The translations under genes were made by a program, and so were the position numbers. Of a stretch of 64,000 nt of DNA, positions 20,939 to 31,000 are shown piece after piece; the first letter of the stretch is position 1; each line of letters opens with the position of its first letter. Where the stretch lies: contig NC_030680.2 of assembly GCF_000004195.4 (NCBI RefSeq), positions 994,964 through 1,058,963 of the forward strand. Direction: 5' to 3'. The stretch is from Xenopus tropicalis (lineage: Eukaryota; Chordata; Amphibia; Anura; Pipidae). A model generated the notes under the pieces. The model saw only the letters and a list, made by a program, of their open reading frames with translations. It did no database searches and was not told the DNA's origin.

Positions 20939-22199
20939 TCCCCGCCGCCCGCCCCTTCCACTAAATCCCCGCCGCCCGCCCCTTCCACTAAATCCCCCGC
21001 CCGCCCCCCCCTTCCATGAATAGCCCGCCCGCCCCCTGTCCACTGAATCCACCGCCCGCCCGCCCCTTCCACTGAATCCACCCGCCGCCCGCCCCCTTCA
21101 ACTGAATCCACCGCCCGCCCGCCTTCCACTGAATCCACCCGCCCCCCTGACCCCCGCCCCCCCTTCACTGAATCCACCCGCCCCTCCCGCCCCTTCCACT
21201 GAATCCACCCGCCCCGGCCCGCCCCTTCCACTGAATCCACCGCCCGCCCGGCCCCTCCACCTGAATCCACCCGCCCGCCCGCCCCTTCACTGAATCCACC
21301 GCCGCCCGCCCCTTCCCACTGAATCCACCCGCCCGCCCGCCCCTTCTCACCTGAATACACCCGCCCGCCCCGCCCTTCCACTGCAATCCACCCGCCCTCC
21401 CGCCCCTTCCACTGAATCCACCCCCGCCTCCTGATTCCCCGCCCCCCTTCCACTGAATCCACCCGCCCGCCCGCCCCTTCCACTGAATCCACCCGCACCG
21501 CCCGCCCCTTTCCACTGAATCCACCCGCCCGCCGCCCCTTCCACTGAATCCACCCGCCCGCCCGCCCCTTCCACTGAATCCACCCGCCGCCCGCACTGCC
21601 CGCCCCTTCCACTGAATCCACCCGCCCGCCCCTTCCACTGAATCCACCGCCCGCCCGCCCCTTCCACTGAATCCACTGAATCCACCCGCCCGCCCGCCCT
21701 TCCACTGAATCCAGCCGCCCTTCCACTGAATCCACCCGCCCTCCCGCCCCTTCCACTGAATCCACCCGCCCCCGCCCCTTCCACTGAATCCACCCGCCCT
21801 CCCGCCCCTTCCACTGAATCCACCCGCCCTCCCGCCCCTTCCACTGAATCCACCCGCCCTCCCGCCCCTTCCACTGAATCCCGCCCCTTCCACTGAATCC
21901 ACCCGCCCTCCCGCCGCCCTCCCGCCCCTTCCACTGAATCCACCCGCCCCTTCCACTAAATCCACCCGCCCTCCCGCCCCTTCCACTAAATCCATCCGCC
22001 CTCCCGCCCTTCCACTAAATCCACCCGCCCGCCCCTTCCATTAAATCCACCCGCCCGCCCGCCGCCCCTTCCATTAAATCCACCGCCCGCCCCTTCCATT
22101 AAATCACCCGCCCGCCCGCCCCTTCCATTAAATCCACCCGCCCGCCCCTTCCATTAAATCCACCCGCCCGCCCGCCCCTTCCATTAAATCCACCCGCCA
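20930..22199. repeat. C-rich minisatellite, about 26-37-bp unit (forward block 1)
   Basis: Degenerate units of the form 'cgcccgccccttccactgaatccacc'. The middle word drifts from 'ccactaaat' through 'ccactgaat' to 'ccattaaat'. Indels are frequent. Long minus-strand ORFs here are Gly/Trp-rich repeat artefacts. Confidence 0.9.
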
Positions 22200-23063
22200 C
22201 GGGCGCGGCGGGGAAGGGGCGGGCGGGGGATTTAGTGGAAGGGGCGGCGGGGGAGGGGATTAGTGGAAGGGGCGGGAGGGCGGGGATTAGTGGAAGGGGC
22301 GGAGGGCGGGGATTAGTGGAAGGGCGGGAGGGCGGGGGATTAGTGGAAGGGGCGGGAGGGCGGGGGATTAGTGGAAGGGGCGGGAGGGCGGGGGATTAGT
22401 AGGCGGGGGATTAGTGGAAGGGGCGGAGGGCGGGGATTTAGTGGAAGGGGCGGGCGGGGATTTAGTGGAAGGGGCGGGCGGGGGATTTAGTGGAAGGGGC
22501 GGGAGGGCGGGGGATTTAGTGGAAGGGGCGGGAGGCGGGGGATTTAGTGGAAGGGGGGCGGGCGGGGGATTTAGGGAAGGGCGGGAGGGCGGGGATTTAG
22601 GAAGGGGCGGGCGGGCGGGGGATTTAGTGGAAGGGGGGCGGGGGATTTAGTGGAGGGCGGGGGATTTAGTGGAAGGGGCGGAGGGCGGGGATTTAGTGGA
22701 AGGGGCGGGAGGGCGGGGGATTTAGTGAAGGGGCGGGATTTAGTGGGGCGGGGGATTTAGTGGAAGGGGCGGGAGGGCGGGGATTTAGTGGGGGCGGAGG
22801 GCGGGGATTTAGTGGAAGGGGCGGGAGGGCGGGGATTTAGTGGAAGGGGCGGGCGGGGGATTAGTGGAAGGGGCGGCGGGCGGGGATTTAGTGGAAGGGC
22901 GGGCGGGCGGGGATTTAGTGGAAGGGGCGGGCGGGATTTAGTGGGGCGGGCGGGGATTTAGTGGAAGGGCGGGCGGGCGGGGGATTTAGTGGAAGGGGCG
23001 GGCGGCGGGGGATTAGTGGAAGGGGCGGGCGGGCGGGGGATTTAGTGGAAGGGGCGGGCGGCG
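22200..23063. repeat. G-rich inverted block of the same minisatellite
   Basis: The same unit appears in reverse complement ('ggggatttagtggaaggggc', 'gggagggcggggg'). The strand switch is at about 22196-22210 and reverses at about 23063 in a near-palindrome (ggaaggggcgggcggcgcc). Four or more G-runs per unit give high G-quadruplex potential on the plus strand. Confidence 0.9.
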
Positions 23064-23495
23064 CCCCTTCCATTTAATCCACCGCCCCTTCCATTAAATC
23101 CACCCGCCCGCCCGCCCCTTCCATTAATCCACCCGCCCGCCCCTTCCAAATCCACCGCCCGCCCCTTCCATTTAATCCACCCGCCCGCCGCCCGCCCCTT
23201 CCATTAAATCCACCCGCCGCCCGCCCCTTCCATTTAATCCACCCGCCCGCCCCTTCCATTTAATCCACCCGCCCGCCCGCCCCTTCCATTTAATCCACCC
23301 GCCCGCCCGCCCCTTCCATTTAATCCACCCGCCGCCCGCCCCTTCCATTTAATCCACCCGCCCACCCGCCCCTTCCATTTAATCCACCCGCCCACCCGCC
23401 CCTTCCATTTAATCCACCCGCCCACCCGCCCGCCCGCCCCTTCCATTTAATCCACCCGCCCGCCCCTTCCATTTAATCCACCCGCCCGCCCCTTC
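23064..23495. repeat. C-rich minisatellite (forward block 2)
   Basis: The C-rich orientation resumes with the word 'ccatttaatccacc' or 'ccattaaatccacc' and ends near 23495 (ccccttcaacgaaagccccc). Confidence 0.9.
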
Positions 23496-24045
23496 AACGA
23501 AAGCCCCCGCCATAACATATAAAGCCCTGATCCAGGGAGTAAACCCGACTGCCGTTTCTAGGGGTCAGGAAGGAATTTTTACCCTCGGTACAAATTGGCC
23601 CAGTGCCAGGGATTTTTTGCCTTCCTCTGGATCACTGGCTTTTAGGAATGCCCAACCCCCACTTATCTACATCTAAATAAATCCTGTGCCCACCAACAGG
23701 TTTCCCCATAAACATGTCTCTGTGTTTTTCTTGAATCCCTATGGTGAATATTGGGGGGTCTCCTATGCCTCATTCTGCTTATGGTGACCAATTGTGTAAC
23801 GGGGTAATTAATACTGCTGGGGGGGCTGATAAAAATGGCAGGTTGGGGTAAAACTGGGCGGTGTTGCTGACAGAGAGCTTTAGTTGAAAAATTAAATGGG
23901 TTAAGATCTCTGCAGGGAGTTGAGTGGGTTCTGCTGAGGGACATAATTGGTTAATATGTACCTGATAGGGCTGAAAGATACAGGGAGCCATAGATACAGA
24001 TATGAGGGCACCCTACCTGCTATATAAGTATTCCTACTGAACTCT
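23496..24045. other. Non-coding interval, part likely dispersed repeat
   Basis: 'ggggtcaggaaggaattttt', 'acaaattggcccagtgccag' and 'ttttttgccttcctctggat' (23552-23635) form a motif I recall as recurring in vertebrate dispersed repeats. The remainder is unassigned. Confidence 0.4.
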
Positions 24046-24048
24046 AAT

Positions 24049-24582
24049 GCCAACACCATGTATAATGCCCACAGGGTACATAGCCAGTATATACGCAGTG
24101 CCAACACCATGTATAATGCCCACAGGGCACACAGCCAGTATATACACAGTGCCAACACCATGTATAATGCCCACAGGGCACACAGCCAGTATATACGCAG
24201 TGCCAACACCATGTATAATGCCCACAGGGCACACAGCCAGTATATACGCAGTGTAAACACCATGTATAATGCCCACAGGGCACACAGCCAGTATATACGC
24301 AGTGCCAATACCATGTATAATGCCCACAGGGCACACAGCCAGTATATACGCAGTGCCAACACCATGTATAATGCCCACAGGGCACACAGCCAGTATATAC
24401 GCAGTGTTAAAAACCATGTATAATGCCCACAGGGCACACAGCCAGTATATACGCAGTGCCAACACCATGTATAATGCCCACAGGGCACACAGCCAGTATA
24501 TACGCAGTGCCAACACCATGTATAATGCCCACAGGTAACACAGCCAGTATATACGCAGTGCCAACACCATGTATAATGCCTA
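24049..24582. repeat. Tandem repeat, 51-bp unit, about 10.5 copies
   Basis: The unit reads 'gccaacaccatgtataatgc', 'ccacagggcacacagccagt', 'atatacgcagt', with few substitutions between copies. As 51 is 17 codons, several frames on both strands stay open; these ORFs have no splice or start context and are not reported as genes. Confidence 0.95.
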
Positions 24583-24704
24583 GTGTGCCATAACCCTTAC
24601 CAGGGAGTTGGTAGGGGGACAGAGGCAGAGGGGGCTTATGAGACACAGCAGGGAGCAAACACACTGCTAAGGGTTAATATAGATGAATTCCTCTCCATAC
24701 TCAC

Positions 24705-24835
24705 CTGCTGCAGCTCCTCTCTGATCCTCCTCCTCTCCTGCTCATGGTATGTGCCCGCACCCCTATAGTCTGGCCAGAAATGGGCCCCTACCCTGATGTA
24801 CTGCTCCATTAACTCCACACTTGCCGGTACGATCC
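24705..24835 (-). CDS. Internal coding exon of an unrecognised gene
   Basis: On the minus strand an acceptor (cttattgcccattttccag, ending at 24836) and a strong donor (CAG|GTGAGTATG, exon end 24705) bound 131 nt. With two leading bases (phase 1 in) the frame is open for 43 codons and leaves phase 0. The peptide contains VELMEQYIRVGAHFWPDYRG and a charged, helical end (HEQERRRIREELQQ). Splice signals, the open frame and non-repetitive composition make it convincing, but I do not recognise the protein. It is on the same strand as ccdc77 and upstream of its ATG, so it is presumably another gene. Confidence 0.55.
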
Positions 24836-24839
24836 CTGG

Positions 24840-26057
24840 AAAATGGGCAATAAGAACTTCATTAACTTCTCACAAATACATTAAATACACACGGTGAGAA
24901 GCAGCGAGAACCTTATCGCCAAATTAATTAAATACAATGAAAGAAAATGATCTTTGAAACCCCAGATCCTATTACCCTTCAAAAAATCAGGTCTCCTGAA
25001 GGCTGCCTTAAGGTTTGCCTGAAGATCTCAGCATGATAGAGTTCAGAAAGGGCTCAGAAATCTTTCGTGCTGCCCAATGTTCTCAGTAGCCCCACCTTGT
25101 GGTAGGCAGGAGAATAGCACCCAAGTAGGAGAAACCCTGCTTAGCTCCTATTAGGCCTTATTGGTGCTTTTTTGTTGGTTCAAGAATAAAATGTTAAATG
25201 GCAAAGGGGAATTATTTGCTATTTTTTTAATCTCATTCCAAATTTAAAGCCAATGTAACTCCATGCCTTGGGGGGTATGTGGGGTATGAGTATGTGCGGG
25301 TATGGTAAAATGGCAGATGGGGGTTGGGGGGGGAGATAACATTAAGCCCCCCCATACTGAGTAGTAGTGGGGCACAGGATGCAGATCACAGGCAGGGTTA
25401 GGGGGGCACATAGGTTCCCTGCGTTGGTGCATCAGTGAGTTCCGTAAGAGCCCTGGGCAGTAACAGCAGTAGGAGAGGGGCTTTATTCTGCCCCCCAGCA
25501 ACTAGCCCCAACATGGCCTCCCCGTTAGTAAGAGCCTGGCAGCGTGGCGGCTGCATTGCCCCCTCACAGGCTTGTGTCAGTCTATTGCCCCCAGGGTGAC
25601 TTGGGGAGCCACAAAGGCAGGAGCAGGTGTTTTTACTTGGTGGGGGGGGGGGACATATGGCATATGCCCCTCCATGTACCCACTAAGGTGCCAGTCTCTC
25701 CTGTTTTCCCCTTCTCTGTGCCCTCACTCCCTCCCTTCCCCCTTACATACATGTTCCCTCTGACAGGAATCCCTGCATCTTCTTTCCCCTGCACAGCTCT
25801 CTGTCCTGCTGGTTTATTCATCAAAGTTTAAGTCCCGGACAAGCCGTGTGGGGATTGGATGGACCGGGAGGAAGTTCAGACTTCAGCCTCCCAGTGTATC
25901 CAATCCTCCTGCTGTAGTGGTGAAGCCAAAGATGGGAGGGATGGGGTTGCACTTCCTGTGTATTCTTATTTTGTATTACCTGCAGCAGACTATCAGTAAA
26001 GCTCAGTGCTGTTCCCAAGCTTCTGGTGGTACCGAGGGACTGGCATATTTTTCTGGC
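24840..26057. other. Unassigned sequence
   Basis: No repeat family or splice-bounded exon was recognised. Small ORFs lack context. It is presumably intron of, or sequence upstream of, the minus-strand exon at 24705. Confidence 0.35.
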
Positions 26058-26278
26058 CTATATAGATTGTAAGCTCTACGGCGTCAGGGACCTCCCTTCC
26101 TCTTCGTGTCGCTCGACTCTTACTTATTCTCTGCTGTATTTATTCTTGTATGTATGTATTAGTACTTCTGTATTTATCTATTATCTTGATAAACAACCTG
26201 TTTTGTATTAATGTATTCTTACTGTACATGCGCTGCGTACATGTAAGTAGCGCCTTTATAAATAAAGACTATACATAC
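26058..26278 (+). mobile_element. SINE/LINE-tail retroelement
   Basis: It starts 'tatatagattgtaagctcta' and contains 'ctgcgtacatgtaagtagcg' and 'cctttataaataaagactat', ending in 'acatacatg'. I recall this as a frequent Xenopus retroelement 3' end. It is 5'-truncated or short. Confidence 0.6.
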
Positions 26279-26342
26279 ATGGGTGGATGGGCCGATAATG
26301 GAAGCACAGTTTTTGACCTATTTCCCCCTTTTACAAAGCCAC

Positions 26343-27745
26343 ACCTGTATACTTCAGCCTGCCAGCCTTGTGCCTTTACATGGGCACAGAACCCCTCGGC
26401 AGTGTCTGCTAATATCCTTATCATTTACAGTAGGGGGTACATTATCCCTTATAATACATGAGTGATACTCAGAGTTCCCTGTATAACTCAGCCTGCAGCC
26501 TTGTGCCTTTATATGGGCACAGAACCCCTCAGTGACTGCTAATATCCTTATCATTACAGTAGGGGTACATTTCCCTTATAATACATGAGTGATACTCAGA
26601 GTTCCCTGTATAACTCAGCCTGCAGCCTTGTGCCTTTATATGGGCACAGAACCCCTCAGTGACTGCTAATATCCTTATCATTTACAGTAGGGGGTACATT
26701 ATCCCTTATAATACATGAGTGATACTCAGAGTTCCCTGTATAACTCAGCCTGCAGCCTTGTGCCTTTATATGGGCACAGAACCCCTTCAGTGACTGCTAA
26801 TATCCTTATCATTTACAGTAGGGGGTACATTATCCCTTATAATACATGAGTGATACTCAGAGTTCCCTGTATAACTCAGCCTGCAGCCTTGTGCCTTTAT
26901 ATGGGCACAGAACCCCTCAGTGACTGCTAATATCCTTATCATTTACAGTAGGGGGTACATATCCCTTATAATACATGAGTGATACTCAGAGTTCCCTGTA
27001 TAACTCAGCCTGCAGCCTTGTGCCTTTATATGGGCACAGAACCCCTCAGTGACTGCTAATATCCTTATCATTTACAGTAGGGGGTACATTATCCCTTATA
27101 ATACATGAGTGATACTCAGAGTTCCCTGTATAACTCAGCCTGCAGCCTTGTGCCTTTATATGGCACAGAACCCCTCATGACTTCTAATATCCTTATCATT
27201 TACAGTAGGGGGTACATTATCCCTTATAATACATGAGTGATACTCAGCGTCCCTGTATAACTCAGCCTGCAGCCTTGTGCCTTATATGGGCACAGAACTC
27301 CTCGGTCCTGCCTAATATCCTTTATCATTTAAAGTAGGGGGTACATTATCCCTATGAATACGATGAGTGTCATACTCAGAGCTTCCCGTATAACTCAGCC
27401 TGCAGCCTTGTGCCTTTATATGGGCTCAGAATACCTCAGTGACTTCTAATATCCTTATCATTTACAGTAGGGGCGTACATTATCCCCTTATAATACATGA
27501 GTGATACTCAGTGTTCCCTGTATAACTCCAGGCTGCCAGCCTTGTGCCCTTTAATGTTCACAGACCCCTCAGTGACTGCTAATATCCTTATCATTTACAG
27601 TAGGGGGTACATTATCCCTTATAATACATGAGTGATACTCAGAGTTCCCTGTATAACTCAGCCTGCAGCCTTGTGCCTTTATATGGGCACAGAACCCCTC
27701 AGTGACTGCTAATATCCTTATCCGTTAACAGTAGGGGGTTCATTA
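26343..27745. repeat. Tandem array, about 130-bp unit, about 11 copies (array 1)
   Basis: The unit includes 'agccttgtgcctttatatgg', 'cacagaacccctcagtgact', 'gctaatatccttatcattta', 'gggggtacattatcccttat' and 'aatacatgagtgatactcag'. 'atacatgag' recurs at 26581, 26711, 26842 and 26971. Copies near 27240-27550 carry extra indels. The same unit forms array 2 at 50582. Confidence 0.95.
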
Positions 27746-28059
27746 TTATGAGATAAGGGGGTCCCTGTACCAAAAAGCCTCTTAGGTAGAGAAAAAAAGC
27801 ACATCCATCTCATCTCTCATCCTGAACTCTTTGTCTTCCGTCTCATTTTATCTTTTTTTAATACAGTTAAAATAGTTCTACAAGCACTACTATAAGGTGT
27901 ATGAGAATAGGCACAAAATATTCATTTTTTTCTATCTGCACTGCTGGTTCTGACTCCTGATAAAACTCCCGAATATCCATTCATTCCTCATTCTCACTGG
28001 GTTTATAGTTATGTGTAACTGTCACTATGTTTGTCTGTCTTTTTCTCTTCTCCTTACAG
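27746..28059 (+). repeat. Link sequence, copy 1, ending in an acceptor-like site
   Basis: It reads the same as 51856-52174 apart from a few substitutions and indels (offset about 24.1 kb). Its last about 125 bp are one unit of the 114-bp minisatellite (ctgcactgctggttctgact to gtgtaactgtcactatgttt), then 'tctgtctttttctcttctcc' and 'ttacag', a good polypyrimidine-AG acceptor. The 81-bp array begins at the next base. Confidence 0.85.
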
Positions 28060-31000
28060 CCCCCCTGGCATTCCCAGTACCCAGAGGCACAAACAGCCCC
28101 CCAGCCCAATAACTAATAAGTGGACTGTCCCTAGTGGCACCATTACAGCCCCCCTGGCATTCCCAGATACTAGAGAGGCACAATAAAGCCTCCAGCGCCA
28201 GCCTAATAAGCTAGCTGACTGTCTGTGGCACCTTACAGCCACCCCCTGTGCATTCCCAGTAACCCAGAAACAGAGGCCATAACAGACCCCCCAGATGCCC
28301 AATAACCTGAGTGACTGTGTGTTGTGGCACACCTTACTAGCCCACCCTGGACATTCACATCTAGTACCACCAAGAGGCCAAAGCCCCCCAGCTCCCAATA
28401 AATAGTGACTGTCTGTGGCATCTTCTTTCAGCCCCCTTGGCATTCCTCAACTCGGCAGATGTGGAACAAACAGCCCTCCCCACCTTAAAATAAGTGACTG
28501 TCTGTGGCATTCTTGACAGCCCCCCATGGGGCATTCCCAGTACCTACAGAGAACACACGAATCAGCCCCTCCCAGACCATAAATAGTGACTGTCTGTGGG
28601 CAATCTTACAAAGCCGCGCCCTGCAGTACCAGGTACCAGAGAACACACAGCGCCACCCCCCAGCCCAATAAAATAGTGACTGTCTGTGGCACCGATTACA
28701 GTCCCCCTGAGCCATTCCCCGAGTAGCCCGAGAGGCCAAACAGGCCCCCCCTAGTCCCAATAAATAGTGAACTGTCGATGAGCACCTACAGACCCCATCT
28801 GGCATTCCAGTACCATAAGTCACAGAGAACACACAGGCCCCCCCCAGCCTAATAAATAGTGACTGTCTGTTGGCAACCGATTACAGCTCCCCTGGCAAAT
28901 TCCCCAGTAACCAGAGGAACAAACAGCGCCCCCCCCAAGGCAATAAAGTAGAGTGACTGTCTGTGGGACCACTTAAAGCACCCGCTGGCCATTCCCAAGT
29001 ACCCAGTAGCGTATACAAAGCCCTCCCCCAGCCCCAATAAATAGTGAACTAGTGTATGTGGCAACCTTAACAGCCCCCCTGGCATTTCCAAGTACCAACA
29101 GAGGCACAAAAAGAAGCGCCCCCCTAACCTAAATAATTAGTGACTAGTCTGTGGCAAGACCTGTTACAGCTCCCTGGCATTCCAAGTACCACAGCATCAG
29201 AGGCAACAAACAGCCCCCCCACCCAATAAATAGTGACTTGTCTGTGGCACCTTACCAGCCCCCTGGCATTCCCAGTACCCAGTAGGCCACAAACAGCCCC
29301 CCAGCCAATAAAATAGTGACTGATCTGTGCACCTTACAGCCCCCTGGCATTTCCAGTACTCAGAGGCACAAAGCAGCCCGCCCAGCCCAAATAAATAAGG
29401 GGACTGTCTGTGGCACCTTACAGCCCATGAGGCATTAGACCCAGTACTTCATCGAGAGGCACACAGACCCCCCCATGCCCAATAAATAGGACTGGTGCAT
29501 GTGGCAACCCTTACAGCCCCCCTGGCATTCCCAGCTACTCAGATAGCACAAACAGCCCCGCCCCAGCAATAAATAGGGAGCTGTACTGTGGCACGCTTAC
29601 AGCCCACACTAAGCATTCCCAGTATCCAGAGGCAGCAAACCAGCCCGCCCCCAGCCTATAGTGACTTGGTCTGTAGGCAACTTTAAGCCCACCTAAGCCA
29701 TTACAGTTCCAGAAGCACAAACAGCCCCCCGCAGCCCAATAAATAGTGACTGTCTGTGGCACTTACGCCCCCGACCCCTGGCATTCAGTACCGCAGAGGC
29801 ACAAACAGGCCCACCAACGCCACCCAATAAATAGCTCGACTGTCGTGAGCACCTCTAACAGCCGCCTGGTAAAAATTTCCAGTACCCAGAGGGCACAAAC
29901 GCCCCCAGCCATTACATAGTGACTGTCTGTGGACACCTTACAGCCAAACCCCATGGCAATTCCAAGTACCACAGTAGGCACAACAGCTCCCCCCAGCTCC
30001 AATATAATAGTGTACTGTCTGTGGCAACCTTAGCAGCTCACCTCCATGGCATTCCCACGATACCCATGAGACACAATACAACCCCAGCAGTCCAAATAAA
30101 ATAGTGACTGTCTAAGGCACCACTTAAAAGCCCCCTGGCATTCCCAGTACCCACGAAGAAAAAAACGAGCCCCCCCGTAGCTCGCAATAATAGTGACTGT
30201 CGTGGAAGCCTACTGCCTGACCGCCTGGCATTCTGCCCCAGTACCCAGAGGCACAAACAGCCCCCCAGCCCTCAATTATAATGAGGTAGACTGTCTTGTG
30301 TGGAACCTTATACTGCCATACCACTGGAATTCCCAGTACTCATGGCAGAGGAACAAACATTTCACCCACCCCAACTGAGAACTAAACAATGAGCTGAGTC
30401 CTGTGGCATCTTACAGCACCCACCGTAGCATTCCCGTAACCAGCCACAGAGGGATACTAAACACCCCCCTCAGCCTCCAATAAATAGGTCGACTGTCTAG
30501 TGGCAACCACGCCTTATCAGCCCCCCTGGAAATTTCCAGTACCCAGAGGCACAAACAGCCCCCCGAGGCTCTAATCTATAATATGTGACTTGACTGTGTG
30601 GCACCTCTTATCAGCCCCTTCTTGTGTATAGGCATTCCAGTCCCAGTAGACAGAGGCACAAACAGGCCCGCAGCACCAATCAAATCAATGTGGACGTGTC
30701 TAATGGCAACCTTACCAGCCCCCCTGGTCCAATTAACACGCCCCTAGCTCCAAACCCCAACAGAGCACAACAGCCCCCCTCCAGCCCAATAAATAGTGAC
30801 TGTCTGGTGGACAGCCCTGACAGCCCCCCTGGCATTCCAGTACCTCCGCTTGGCCCCAGAGGCAAAAACAGCCCGCCCCCTCGCCAGGCCCAATAAATAG
30901 TGACCTGTCCTGTGGCACCCATATCAAAGGCCCCCATGGCATATCCCAGCTACCTCAGAGGGAACAAACACCCCCCCCACCCGCTGGTCTGGCCAGCACC

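Noticed and set aside
20935..21995. 276-aa Gly/Trp-rich ORFs on the minus strand
   Set aside because: Two overlapping frames of the same C-rich minisatellite are open, and composition follows the repeat. There is no exon boundary or homology.
24034..24570. Repeated hydrophobic ORF (IYWLCALWALYMVLALR type), resembling a multi-pass membrane protein
   Set aside because: It is the minus strand of a 51-bp repeat (17 codons); at least four other frames are also open over the same array.
24049..24582. Possible CRISPR array (regular direct repeats)
   Set aside because: The whole 51-bp unit is conserved with no unique spacers, and the context is vertebrate. It is a plain tandem repeat.
25544..25831. 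95-aa ORF on the plus strand in the unassigned interval
   Set aside because: No recognisable content, no matching splice sites or Kozak context, and another frame is open over the same stretch.
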